Shown: positions 25,468 to 34,074, counted from the stretch's first letter. The stretch is DNA of 64,000 nucleotides from Desulfurellaceae bacterium bin18 (GCA_002238415.1 MPMI01000002.1:62001-126000), one strand, 5' to 3'. The notes: a model not told the origin generated them from the sequence alone. Program-made: numbers and translations.

Positions 25468-26631
25468 ATGCTTCACCCTCGGCTGACCACCCTCCTCTCC
25501 TGCCTGCTCGTCTGCCCCTGTGTCATATTCATGCCGCTGCCAATAGCAGCAGAGCCGGTACAAGATGACTACCAGTCCGTCATTGCGCGTCAGGAGAGAG
25601 ATGTACTCCGCTTCCTGCAGGCCTTTGAGCATGTCCAGGAACAGCTCCACCCGGCAAAATTCACGCAACTCCAGACCGACCTCAGCCAAACGGTTGGCGA
25701 AATGTTTGTTCGCCTCCGGTCTGAATTGAACGGACTTAAGCCACCGCCAGAGCGACAGGAATTCCACCAGACCTGGCTTGAGGCCGTCGGATTGTTGGAT
25801 ACGGCCTGCGGAATTTTTGTACGGAGCGATCAGGCCGGTTTTATCGGGGCGTTTATGCAGAGCCGCGCAGCCTTCACTCAGGCGCGCTATCTTTTGTACG
25901 AAATTCGTCTGCACACACCGACACTGCACCCCTACTGGGTTCTGCCGGAGGCGGTTGCCCACCTCTCCAAACTGGAAAAGCGCGTCCCTGCCCAGCAACA
26001 TCAGGTCGGTATTTCCCACCATCCGTCGTCAAGCAATCACGGAGCCTACTCCCTCTATGTGCCGGAGCAGTACGACCCACAACAACACTGGCCGCTGATT
26101 ATCGCCTTGCACGGCGGGGGTGGCGCAAACGACGAATACTTACTGACCTGGCTGCGGCCGGCCAAGAGCAAAGGCTATATCGTACTCGCGCCCAAATCGC
26201 TCGGTCCGACCTGGGCGATTGAGAAGCCGGAGCGGGACGTCGTGTCCGTGACCTCCACGCTCATGGCCGTGCGCCAACGCTACACCATTGATCCCGACCG
26301 GATTCTTGCCACCGGTTTGTCGGACGGCGGTACGTTCTCGTATGCCTTGGGCGCCAGTCGCCCCCATCTCTTCGGGGCGATTGCTCCTGTCGCCGGGGTC
26401 CTCCCTCCCTGGCTGGATATGCAGAAGGCCACCACCCTGCCCTTTCTGATTATCCATGGCGGCCAGGATTTTATTTTTCCGGTGGCAGTCGCTCGCCTGG
26501 CACATGCCACGCTTGTCGAAAACGGTCTGAAAGAAGTAACATTTACCGAGCTGCCCGAATGGGGCCACGCCTATACCTATTCGATTAACGAGACATATGT
26601 TCTGCCCTGGTTTGAAGGTCTGTTTGAATAA
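25468..26631 (+). CDS. Secreted alpha/beta-hydrolase esterase (PHB depolymerase/feruloyl-esterase-like)
   Basis: A 387-residue protein. Residues 1-28 look like a Sec signal ending PIAAEP. A helical N-terminal region follows to about 160. The catalytic domain has IIALHGGGG (oxyanion, about 211-219), nucleophile GLSDG near Ser285, the Asp region IHGGQDFIFP and the His in PEWGHAYTYS near 368, a complete triad. The family includes polyhydroxybutyrate depolymerases and secreted esterases. The substrate is unknown. Confidence 0.83.
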   Translation: MLHPRLTTLLSCLLVCPCVIFMPLPIAAEPVQDDYQSVIARQERDVLRFLQAFEHVQEQLHPAKFTQLQTDLSQTVGEMFVRLRSELNGLKPPPERQEFHQTWLEAVGLLDTACGIFVRSDQAGFIGAFMQSRAAFTQARYLLYEIRLHTPTLHPYWVLPEAVAHLSKLEKRVPAQQHQVGISHHPSSSNHGAYSLYVPEQYDPQQHWPLIIALHGGGGANDEYLLTWLRPAKSKGYIVLAPKSLGPTWAIEKPERDVVSVTSTLMAVRQRYTIDPDRILATGLSDGGTFSYALGASRPHLFGAIAPVAGVLPPWLDMQKATTLPFLIIHGGQDFIFPVAVARLAHATLVENGLKEVTFTELPEWGHAYTYSINETYVLPWFEGLFE

Positions 26632-26652
26632 TGCTCAGATGAGAAAATAATA

Positions 26653-26936
26653 ATGAAGACGGTCATACATTTTCATCCATGCTCCTATTTGGTTTTGTGT
26701 TCCTTCGTGGGTCTACTCCTCAGTCTCTGGATCAACACAGTCGAGGCAGCAAAACCTGTCGACTCTCATGTTAGCGTTACTATACTGGCGACTAATGTCG
26801 GAGATATGCATAGGCATGAAAATTCCGTTGCTACAACACAGGGGGAATGGAGCTTTGCAGCGTGGGTCGAAGTAGACGGGCGAGCATTTCTGTTCGATAC
26901 AGGTTGGTCGCCGAGAAATGTCTTACGCAACGCAAC
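26653..26936 (+). pseudogene. Truncated metallo-beta-lactamase-fold hydrolase, N-terminal part only
   Basis: The frame begins with a signal peptide (MKTVIHFHPCSYLVLCSFVG onward, cleavage after EAA). It then reads VSVTILATNVGD and AAWVEVDGRAFLFDTGWSPR plus NVLRNA, the opening of a secreted MBL-fold hydrolase. The HxHxDH metal motif expected next is absent. From about 26937 the sequence switches into a different gene in a different frame, so the remaining 36 codons to the stop at 27045 are meaningless. The gene is truncated by a recombination, deletion or assembly junction. Confidence 0.75.
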
Positions 26937-27959
26937 GTTCTCATTCGGGGCAAAGACAATATTGTTCGAGGTTTCTACAACGTTTGCCGTCATCGGGGCA
27001 ATAAATTGGTCTGGGACTATCAAGGGTCAAGCTCGTGCTATTTGAGCTGCAAGTTTCATGGTTGGGTCTACGACGCCGAAGGCACCCTCAAAGACGTGCC
27101 CGACGGTGAGCGCTTTTACGAGAATCTTGAGGGCCAAGCCAATCTTATTCCGGTGCATACCGCCGTGTGGGAGGGCTTTATCTTCGTCAATCTCGACCCC
27201 CACCCGACCGAGACCCTAGAGGAGTATCTGGGGGAAGCCGGCCAGCGCATGCAGGACTTTCCGTTTCAGCGCGTTCCTCTCCAGTTTCATTATCAGTCCT
27301 ATCAGCGTGCCAACTGGAAGCTGATGCTGGACGCGCAGTCCGAAATCTATCATGTGCGCTATCTGCACAGCTATTCCTGGCCGGACGTCTTTACCCGCCC
27401 GGACAACCCCTACGGTCATGCCTATGAGCTGGACCTGTACGACCGCCACCGCGTCGGCAACTGGCCGGGCAATAAGTATTTTCAGCCCAAAGATGTTGAG
27501 GGACTGGCACTCGGCAAATCGGCCGCCATCACTTCCAGAGACAATGATTTCGTTCTGCCCACCGGTCAGGGCATCAATGTCACCAACGCAGACGACTGGG
27601 GCTTTGATATTGTCCACATTTTTCCGAATCTCAACATCCTCATTCTGCCCGGCGTGTGGCATACCCATCAGTTCTGGCCGGTCTCGGAAAACGAGGCGCT
27701 GTGGGAACTCAAGATTCACATGCCAAGCGCCGCAACCCCCAGCGAACGCTTCGGGCAGGAATACAATAAAATTCTCCTGCGGGATGCCCTGCTCGAAGAC
27801 GGCGCCACACATGAACATACCCAGGATGCCCTGGAGACCGGGGCGATTGAGCAGATTTACCTGCAAGACGAAGAACTCTTTGTCCGGCACTCATACTGGG
27901 CGGTCGAGCAGGAGATTCGCGCCAGACGCGATGGCGTCAGCGACTCGCTGTTCGATTAG
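26937..27959 (+). pseudogene. Rieske aromatic-ring hydroxylating oxygenase alpha subunit, 5'-truncated
   Basis: From about 26937 the frame reads VLIRGKDNIVRGFYNVCRHR and then SCKFHGWVYD, the CxH...CxxH Rieske [2Fe-2S] site. The mononuclear iron motif SEIYHVRYLH follows, with a Glu rather than Asp as the bridging residue. The first 50 or so residues of a normal alpha subunit are missing and replaced by out-of-frame MBL sequence. An open frame extends back to an ATG at 26847, so a hybrid protein could be made, but a working enzyme is doubtful. Two same-strand genes follow. Confidence 0.82.
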
Positions 27960-27967
27960 GACCGACT

Positions 27968-28351
27968 ATGGCCGACCCTTTCCTGCCTCAGGAATTCGCC
28001 GACCTGGAACCATTGGCCCAGGCCGGCTGGTGCCTGGCGACCGAACGAGAACGCACCAAAAAACGTCGCACCAGTACGACCGAAGAGCTACGCGCATTTT
28101 ACGCCGCGGTTCGGCCCCGCCTTGAAAAAGCATTGGATTACCTGGACCAGTTCTCTCTGGACGCTATGCCGACCAAAGAGCAAAACCTTTTCAACCTGAC
28201 CCTCAGCATGACGGAAGTGGCGTTTGCCGTGGAAAAGTATAAAGGCAATCCCAGCGGCTTTCAGGCTATCGAGGCCTCACGCTTTGTCCCTGTGCACGAT
28301 CTACCCTCGGGAGTGGCGCCGAAACCGACGCTGTATAAAGCCGAGGATTAA
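27968..28351 (+). CDS. Hypothetical helical protein downstream of the Rieske gene
   Basis: A 127-residue, probably all-helical protein (ERERTKKRRTSTTEELRAFY, then FNLTLSMTEVAFAVEKYKGN). It is not an NTF2-fold dioxygenase beta subunit. It starts 8 bases after the Rieske stop and is followed after 21 bases by the EthD gene, so the three were one operon. The function is unknown. Its fixed position suggests an accessory role to the oxygenase. Confidence 0.6.
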   Translation: MADPFLPQEFADLEPLAQAGWCLATERERTKKRRTSTTEELRAFYAAVRPRLEKALDYLDQFSLDAMPTKEQNLFNLTLSMTEVAFAVEKYKGNPSGFQAIEASRFVPVHDLPSGVAPKPTLYKAED

Positions 28352-28372
28352 ACACCCGACAGGAGTACTCCA

Positions 28373-29065
28373 ATGATCAAAGGATTTGCGCTGATACCAA
28401 AGAAGCCGGATATCAGTCGCGAGCATTTTCATCGCCACTGGCGTGATATTCATGCTCCCCTGGCCGTCCGCATAAAAGCGCTGAGACGTTATGTGCAGAG
28501 CCATCGCATGCCAGATGACATCCCCGGAGTCCCGACCAGCCCATACGAAGGTCTGGCCGAGATCTGGTTTGACGACCTGGAAACTGGCCGGGGGCTGGGT
28601 ACCAACCCCGATTATATGAATGGAGCCTACCCGGATGAGCCGAATTTCATTGCCGACGAGGGTCCGTCGTTTTTGATGACCAGGGAAAATGCTGTCGTCC
28701 CAGGGCCCGAGTTGGCCAAAGACGCGCCCGGAGTCAAAGCCCTTTTCCTGCTCAAACGAAAACCGGGGCTCAGCGTTGCCGAGTTTCAGGATCATTGGCG
28801 TAATGTCCACGCCCCCATTGTCCCCAGAACGCCGGGGCTCAGACGCTATGTCCAATGCCACGTCGCTCCCGAAATCTACGAAGCCGAGACACCCGCTTTT
28901 GACGGCGTCGCGGAGCTGTCTTGGGCTGACATGGCCGCCTTTGAAAAGGGCTGGCAGTCGGACGAGATGCAGATTGAACAGATTCAGGGTGATGTGCCGA
29001 ACTTCATTGACCTTAAAAATTCAGTGGGTCTGTTGGTCGAGGAAATCCGTATTATCTGGCCATAA
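28373..29065 (+). CDS. Tandem EthD-domain protein
   Basis: A 230-residue protein made of two EthD (dimeric ferredoxin-like barrel) repeats. Repeat 1 has EHFHRHWRDIHAPLAV near 20-35 and repeat 2 has AEFQDHWRNVHAPIVP near 138-153. Both keep the HWR.xHAP core. EthD domains occur in ether- and aromatic-degradation loci, often as small lyase- or isomerase-like proteins. A fused pair mimics the usual homodimer. A strong AGGAG site lies 9 bases before the ATG. Context with the Rieske gene suggests aromatic or alicyclic catabolism. Confidence 0.85.
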   Translation: MIKGFALIPKKPDISREHFHRHWRDIHAPLAVRIKALRRYVQSHRMPDDIPGVPTSPYEGLAEIWFDDLETGRGLGTNPDYMNGAYPDEPNFIADEGPSFLMTRENAVVPGPELAKDAPGVKALFLLKRKPGLSVAEFQDHWRNVHAPIVPRTPGLRRYVQCHVAPEIYEAETPAFDGVAELSWADMAAFEKGWQSDEMQIEQIQGDVPNFIDLKNSVGLLVEEIRIIWP

Positions 29066-29093
29066 AATACTCTAACCTCTCTTCCCTGAAAAT

Positions 29094-29141
29094 CCCCTCC
29101 CAGGAGGAGTGCCGCGGAGCGGCGGGGTGGGTTCCTCCCAC
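29094..29141 (+). repeat. REP-like GC-rich palindromic repeat
   Basis: CCCCTCCCAGGAGGAGTGCC is followed by GCGGAGCGGCGGGGTGGGTT. Related copies lie at 34046-34073 (opposite strand) and 34154-34192. The first part is self-complementary (CTCC/GGAG). It abuts the hsdR remnant. Confidence 0.6.
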
Positions 29142-29145
29142 CTCA

Positions 29146-29322
29146 GGCTGCAGCGCGGCGCCGGCGGTCATCCAGAGGTTGAACCGCCCCAGGGCTTCCT
29201 CGACCTCAGCGCGGAACAGCATCCCGCGCTCGCGCACCGCAAGTGGCGTCCAGCCGATCTCGACGGCGTGGCATACCATTGGGAACTGGACAGTGCCAGC
29301 CTCGGTTAAGCTTGTCAGTCAT
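29146..29322 (-). pseudogene. N-terminal remnant of a second, different HsdR-type restriction subunit
   Basis: On the minus strand ATG ACT GAC AAG CTT gives MTDKL with AAGGAGGGGAC upstream. After a one-base frame change the text continues TEAGTVQFPMVCHAVEIGWT, then PL and MLFRAEVEEALGRFNLWMTA. This is the recognisable opening of long type I HsdR proteins (MTDKLTEADTVQFPMVxHAxEIGW). It is unlike the EcoEI-type HsdR at 2442-4850. It runs into the REP-like repeat and has no downstream continuation. Nothing else is visible in 29066-29435. Confidence 0.7.
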
Positions 29323-29435
29323 TGTCCCCTCCTTCTCATACGACGCCGAAAGGCGGTGAACGGTTGAGTTTGGCCGCTTGACACAACATCTATATTAGTC
29401 ATACCTTTAGCTAATCATACGTCAAGGAGCCAGCG

Positions 29436-29669
29436 ATGCCAGTGGTAAATGTCCATCAAGCGAAGACCCATTTGTCGCGTCTGCTCGCGCAAGTCGAGGA
29501 CGGCCAAGAGGTCATCATTGCCCGCAACGGCAAGCCGGTGGCGCGACTGGTGAGCGTCCAAAAGCGCGGCAAGCGACAGCCCGATATTTTCAAGGGAAAG
29601 ATTGTCATTCCAGACAGTTTCTTCGACCCGCTGCCGGAGGAAGAGTTGAAAGCATGGGAAGGTGAATAG
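29436..29669 (+). CDS. Phd/YefM-type antitoxin
   Basis: A 77-residue protein starting MPVVNVHQAKTHLSRLLAQV and continuing GQEVIIARNGKPVARLVSV, a textbook Phd/YefM N-terminus. The tail DSFFDPLPEEELKAWEGE is the toxin-binding type of sequence. AAGGAG lies upstream. Between TTGACA (29378-29383) and the gene are two similar 9-mers, TAGTCATAC and TAATCATAC, likely operator half-sites. The PIN toxin gene starts 3 bases after its stop. Confidence 0.9.
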   Translation: MPVVNVHQAKTHLSRLLAQVEDGQEVIIARNGKPVARLVSVQKRGKRQPDIFKGKIVIPDSFFDPLPEEELKAWEGE

Positions 29670-29671
29670 CA

Positions 29672-30058
29672 GTGCGAGCACTGTTGGACACTCATACCTT
29701 TCTTTGGTGGATGACAGACAGCAGGCGTCTATCTGAGACAGTACACCGCGCGATTGCGGATGAGGCAAATGAAGTGTTGATAAGCGCAGCGTCGGCCTGG
29801 GAAATCACCACCAAGCATCGGCTCGGCAAACTCCCGGGCGCTGACTTGATCGCCGCCGACGTTGCCGAAGCTATAGCAAACCAGGGTTTCGGCGAGCTTG
29901 CCATCACAGTGGATGACGCCAGTCGCGCCGGAGCTTTGCCGGGTCTCCATCGAGCCCCCTTCGACCGGATGCTCATCGCCCAGGCGCTGACGCACAACCT
30001 CGTTTTCATTTCGAACGAATCACTCTTCGACCAGTACGGCGTTCGCCGCCTCTGGTAA
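29672..30058 (+). CDS. PIN-domain toxin
   Basis: A 128-residue PIN protein opening ALLDTHTFLWWMTDSRRLSE, with SAASAWEITTKHRLGKL and HRAPFDRMLIAQAL. This is the DTHxxLWW / SxxSxWEI / PFDRxLxAQA subfamily that regularly pairs with Phd/YefM antitoxins. All expected acidic residues are present. The start is GTG. The 99 bases after it hold no gene. Confidence 0.92.
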   Translation: MRALLDTHTFLWWMTDSRRLSETVHRAIADEANEVLISAASAWEITTKHRLGKLPGADLIAADVAEAIANQGFGELAITVDDASRAGALPGLHRAPFDRMLIAQALTHNLVFISNESLFDQYGVRRLW

Positions 30059-30157
30059 GCCATACTTTCCATCAGAGGCCCTCTCGAAAGCCTCTTCAAG
30101 CAGGCGAGTCATGTTATTGCCTCGTGAGGAATCTTTGAGATCGCGCACGACTCGTTC

Positions 30158-30400
30158 TTAGACCGCCATCGTAACCGTTCGGGCATGAGTGAGGTCAGCA
30201 CCCGTCACGGGCCGCATCTGTGCAGGCAACACCGTAGCGAGAGCCACTGTGCTGCCATCCAGCGATAGGAACTCCACCACAGCGGCTTCTTTATCGGGGT
30301 GGATGTGGATGAGGGTGCCCACGTCGCCCGGTTTCAGTGCTTCTCCCTCATCACCAAGCACCTCAGCGGTAAGCACGATCTGCTCATGTTCCTTGAACAC
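30158..30400 (-). CDS. DUF4926-type small protein
   Basis: An 80-residue beta-rich protein with QIVLTAEVLGDEGEALKPGD and GTLIHIHPDKEAAVVEFL, the DUF4926 pattern of an SH3-like small barrel. The GTG start has a strong AGGAGG site. It lies 3 bases downstream of the DUF6883 gene. Small DUF4926 proteins are commonly found as the second member of such pairs, so a toxin-antitoxin-like or immunity role is possible but unproven. Confidence 0.7.
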   Translation of the reverse strand: MFKEHEQIVLTAEVLGDEGEALKPGDVGTLIHIHPDKEAAVVEFLSLDGSTVALATVLPAQMRPVTGADLTHARTVTMAV

Positions 30401-30403
30401 TTC

Positions 30404-30742
30404 TCACCTCCTGCGCGGGTACGCTGTAATGAATCTGGGATATGTACTTCCCAGGTCGGTTTGCCAGACGGTCCTTATGACCGGATTGCGCCCGTCCGGC
30501 GTCTCTAGCGCGCCGTCCACATGGTAGCGCGGACCGTATGCGGTCTCTACAACTCGGGCGACCTCATAAGATGCGGCATGAGCTTTCAATGCCTTCACGA
30601 ACTCTTCCTGGCGATCTCTGCTGAACCCGAAACTCAGAAAAAAATCCGCCTTGGCTCTGCTACGCGGATTGACGAGTGATAGCAGGTAATCCGTGATCTT
30701 CCCCCGTTCGATCTGCGCCCGATGCGCGTTTGGTAATTTCAA
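30404..30742 (-). CDS. DUF6883-type protein
   Basis: A 112-residue protein with KITDYLLSLVNPRSRAKADF followed by FLSFGFSRDRQEEFVKAL and YHVDGALETPDGRNPVIRTV. The KADFF...GF and DG...RNPxIRTVW elements are typical of DUF6883 proteins, also seen as C-terminal domains of larger toxin-like proteins. The start appears to be TTG with GAGGCGGCG upstream. It pairs with the DUF4926 gene beside a PIN/Phd module, which makes an effector-plus-neutraliser pair plausible. Confidence 0.7.
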   Translation of the reverse strand: MKLPNAHRAQIERGKITDYLLSLVNPRSRAKADFFLSFGFSRDRQEEFVKALKAHAASYEVARVVETAYGPRYHVDGALETPDGRNPVIRTVWQTDLGSTYPRFITAYPRRR

Positions 30743-30968
30743 GCGCCGCCTCTTATTCAGTATTCAAGATTTCTGATTCCAACTTATCAATTGAAGCGCG
30801 CAGCCCTTCCCATTGCGTACGAATGGGCACCTTGCTCACAATCAGAAAAGACAACCTTCTCACACTTTCCATAGGGAAAATTGGCCCATATTTCCTCTGG
30901 GTGAGGGATAGAACTGCAGCCTTCCCTCTTATGGGGAGAGACTCGGGACGGGAGTCTCCTCCCTCGGC

Positions 30969-32321
30969 TCAGGCGGCCTTTTGTCGCATGGTGACGAATT
31001 CTTCGGCCGAGGTCGGATGGATGCCGATGGTGGCATCGAACTGCGCTTTGGTAGCCTGGCATTTGATGGCGACGGCCAGGCCCTGAATAATCTCTCCCGC
31101 CTCCGGGCCGGTCATATGGCAGCCAATCACCCGGTCTGATTTGGGATCAACAATAATCTTCATAAAGGTCTTCTCATCCCGCCCGCTCAGCGTGTGCTTC
31201 AAGGCCCGGAACGAGGATTTATAGATATCTATCGCGTCGTATTCCTGGCGCGCTTCCTCTTCCGTCAGACCTACCGTACCGATGTTCGGATGGCTGAAGA
31301 CTGCCGTTGCCACATTCATATGGTCCGGTCGGGTAGGATTATTATTGAACAGGGTTTCCGCCACGGCATGGCCTTCGGCAATAGCCATGGGCGTCAGGTT
31401 GAGCCTGTCGGTGACATCTCCGACAGCATAGATATGGGGGATATTTGTTTGCGAATAGACATCCACACACACTGCACCGATCTCGTCCGTCTCAACGCCG
31501 GCTGTTTCAAGACCAAGCCCTTTTGAGTTGGGTAAACGGCCGGTGGCGTACATGATGATATCGGCCTCAAGCTCGCTCTTGTCGTTCAGCGTGGCTCTCA
31601 TTCCGTGCGGTGTTTTTTCGATACCACTCACGTCTGAGTTAAAGCGCAAATCTACTCCTCGTTTACGCATTTCATCAGCCAGGACTTGCCTGACATCGGT
31701 ATCAAAGCCACGCAGAAACAGCTCATCCCGATAGAGTTCGGTCACCTCTGACCCTAGGCCGTGAAAAATGGTCGCAAACTCGACCGCAATATAGCCGCCA
31801 CCCACGATAATTACGCGTTTGGGCAGCGCATCCAGATAAAAAGCTTCATTTGAGGTAATGGCATGTTCAATGCCCGGAGTCTGGGGAAAAGTCGGCCAGC
31901 TTCCGGTCGCAACCAGAATATACGCCGAGGTGTACTGCTTGCCGTCCACCTCTATGGTGTGGTCGTCAATCAGGCGGGCGGTGCCTTCAATGATTTCCGC
32001 GCCCGCGCCTTCGAGCAGATTGCGATAAATGCCGTTCAGCCGGTTGATTTCTTTGTCTTTATTCTCAATCAGTCTTTTCCAATCAACGGTTCGCTCTCCG
32101 ACCGTCCACCCAAAGCCGGCGGCATCCTCAAAATGGTCCCGAAATTCTGAAGCGTACACGAGGAGTTTCTTCGGAATGCAGCCCACGTTGACGCAGGTTC
32201 CACCCATATAGCGTTCCTCAACAACCGCGGTCTTGGCCCCATACGAGGCCGCGATTCGACTCGCCCGCACGCCGCCGGAGCCAGCCCCTAAAACAAAGAA
32301 ATCATAATCGTAGCGACCCAT
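30969..32321 (-). CDS. gor: Glutathione-disulfide reductase
   Basis: A 450-residue pyridine-nucleotide disulfide oxidoreductase. The FAD motif FFVLGAGSGGVRASRIAASY is near 8-27, the redox-active CVNVGC near 43-48, an NADPH-binding VGGGYIAVEFA segment in the middle, and the C-terminal HPTSAEE with the catalytic His-Glu. The layout matches plant/bacterial-type Gor rather than lipoamide dehydrogenase. The ATG at 32321 has AGGAGAG 9 bases upstream and is preferred over a GTG 7 codons earlier. It is monocistronic and divergent from the serpin. Confidence 0.9.
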   Translation of the reverse strand: MGRYDYDFFVLGAGSGGVRASRIAASYGAKTAVVEERYMGGTCVNVGCIPKKLLVYASEFRDHFEDAAGFGWTVGERTVDWKRLIENKDKEINRLNGIYRNLLEGAGAEIIEGTARLIDDHTIEVDGKQYTSAYILVATGSWPTFPQTPGIEHAITSNEAFYLDALPKRVIIVGGGYIAVEFATIFHGLGSEVTELYRDELFLRGFDTDVRQVLADEMRKRGVDLRFNSDVSGIEKTPHGMRATLNDKSELEADIIMYATGRLPNSKGLGLETAGVETDEIGAVCVDVYSQTNIPHIYAVGDVTDRLNLTPMAIAEGHAVAETLFNNNPTRPDHMNVATAVFSHPNIGTVGLTEEEARQEYDAIDIYKSSFRALKHTLSGRDEKTFMKIIVDPKSDRVIGCHMTGPEAGEIIQGLAVAIKCQATKAQFDATIGIHPTSAEEFVTMRQKAA

Positions 32322-32443
32322 ACGTTCTCTCTCCTGACTCACCCCTTCACATTATCGCGGCGCACATCACACCGGATAATGCCGGTGAATGCAAGCAAGG
32401 CGGGGTTGATGGGCTCCCGCTAGTCTGGCAGGTGTCAGGGAAT

Positions 32444-33811
32444 ATGAAACCCGTTCTTCTCTTCTTGTCGATTCTTATGGGCGGCGGACCATATCATGCC
32501 GTCGTCCAGGCACAGCTTGATGCCCCGGCCTCTACTTCCCTCCATCCCACCGTGAAAAGACCCGCATTACGGTTTGTCCCGCACATGAACAACAACTTCG
32601 CCCTGGACTTGTACGCCCAAGTCGCGAAAGAAAGCCCAGGACAGAACCTCTTCTTCTCGCCCTACTCCATTGTGAGCGCCCTGACGATGACCGCCGAAGG
32701 AGCGCGGGGCGATACCGCCCTGCAAATGGGGACCGTCCTCCGCTTTCCCGAAAAGGCGAGACGGTCCGATGACGTATCCGTCCCGTGGGATACGGCGAGC
32801 ATTCATAGGGAGATGGCGACGCTCAAACGCCTTCTTTTAGGGGAAGACCGAGCATATGAAATCAATATCGCCAATGCTCTCTGGCTGGAACAAACCTACT
32901 CCTTTCGTCCCCAATTTCTCGCTATCCTCAACGAGGCGTATGGCGCAGCGGCACGCCTCGTTGACTTCATGTTTAATGCGGACCCGACTCGGCTTCAGAT
33001 CAATCAATGGGTTGAAGAACAGACGAAAAACAAAATTCAAAACGTTCTTGCGCCAGGTACAATCGATGCGGACACTCGGCTCGTCCTCGCCAACGCGATT
33101 TACTTCAAAGGTCATTGGGCAGATGAGTTTGATGAGAGAAAGACTCAACCGGAAGACTTTACGCTCCTGGACGGATCATCGATTAAGGTCCCATTGATGT
33201 CACAGCGTTCCTTATTCACTCATTATGTCGAGCTGGGACCGGATGGGACTCCGAATATCCCGGCGATGAGCGAGAACCGGCCTTCATTCGACAGCCCGCC
33301 CAATCCCGACGGTTTTCAGATTCTGAAACTTGAATATCGCGGCGGAGATGTCGAGATGGTCATTCTCCTGCCGAAAAAACACACCGGATTACCGGCTCTT
33401 GAAGAAGCATTGACAATCGACACACTGGCTCAGTGGCTGGATACCGCGCGGCGACAAGAGGTGCATGTCTTTCTTCCAAAATTCAAGCTGGAGGAAAACA
33501 TATCCCTCAAGCAGATGCTCTCTGCTATGGGCATGCCGAAGGCGTTTGAGCCAAACGGATTCCTTGGCATGAGTGATGCAGCCGATGCGGGGAAGCTCTA
33601 TATCTCACACGTTGCTCATAAAGCCTATGTGGATGTCAACGAGGAAGGGACTGAGGCCGCTGCTGCAACTGCCGGAGTGATGCGTGCGATGTCTGCAAGG
33701 AATCCGCCAATTCCCACATTCCGAGCGGACCGACCATTTCTCTTTCTCATTCGGGATAAACGAATGGGAACCATGCTGTTTCTCGGACGGATGATGCGTC
33801 CATCACAATAG
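32444..33811 (+). CDS. Secreted serpin (serine protease inhibitor)
   Basis: A 455-residue protein. Residues 1-23 form a signal peptide (MKPVLLFLSILMGGG onward). The serpin body has NLFFSPYSIVSALTMTAEGA, LANAIYFKGHWADEF and HKAYVDVNEEGTEAAAATAG. The hinge EEGTEAAAATA is the inhibitory consensus. Counting from P17, the scissile bond falls at Met-Ser, as in alpha-1-antitrypsin. The reactive loop is about four residues longer on the primed side. It would trap elastase-like serine proteases outside the cytoplasm. Bacterial serpins are patchily distributed, so transfer is possible. Confidence 0.92.
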   Translation: MKPVLLFLSILMGGGPYHAVVQAQLDAPASTSLHPTVKRPALRFVPHMNNNFALDLYAQVAKESPGQNLFFSPYSIVSALTMTAEGARGDTALQMGTVLRFPEKARRSDDVSVPWDTASIHREMATLKRLLLGEDRAYEINIANALWLEQTYSFRPQFLAILNEAYGAAARLVDFMFNADPTRLQINQWVEEQTKNKIQNVLAPGTIDADTRLVLANAIYFKGHWADEFDERKTQPEDFTLLDGSSIKVPLMSQRSLFTHYVELGPDGTPNIPAMSENRPSFDSPPNPDGFQILKLEYRGGDVEMVILLPKKHTGLPALEEALTIDTLAQWLDTARRQEVHVFLPKFKLEENISLKQMLSAMGMPKAFEPNGFLGMSDAADAGKLYISHVAHKAYVDVNEEGTEAAAATAGVMRAMSARNPPIPTFRADRPFLFLIRDKRMGTMLFLGRMMRPSQ

Positions 33812-33816
33812 TGGGT

Positions 33817-34017
33817 TTAGTGCTGCGGGGTGCAGACAAAGCAGGGCGGAGTCTGGCCGGCGGAGCAGGGAGCTGATTGACACACACCGAGCGGCCCGTC
33901 CGGAAGTTGACACTGCGCACCGATTTGAGAACACGCGGTTGGTGGAGCGGATTCGATTGAGCCAGGCAAATCACAGGCGGAAAGCAGAAACAGGATGCTG
34001 AAGGACAGTATCGACAT
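33817..34017 (-). CDS. Small cysteine-rich lipoprotein
   Basis: A 66-residue protein starting MSILSFSILFLLSACDLPGS, with a lipobox LSAC predicting lipidation at Cys15. The mature part has seven further cysteines (ACSQIGAQC, GVCQSAPC, PPCFVC), suggesting disulfides. The ATG at 34017 is chosen because a longer GTG start would put charged residues before the signal. It is convergent with the serpin gene. The function is unknown. Confidence 0.6.
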   Translation of the reverse strand: MSILSFSILFLLSACDLPGSIESAPPTACSQIGAQCQLPDGPLGVCQSAPCSAGQTPPCFVCTPQH

Positions 34018-34045
34018 CTTCCCGCCTTGGGCGTGTAATGCGAAA

Positions 34046-34073
34046 AGGAGCCCACCCCGCCGCTCACGCGGCA
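34046..34073 (-). repeat. REP-like GC-rich repeat, partial copy
   Basis: On the minus strand GTGCCGCGTGAGCGGCGGGG continues TGGGCTCC, matching the second half of the repeat at 29094-29141. It directly abuts palindromic repeat copy C. Confidence 0.55.
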
Positions 34074-34074
34074 C

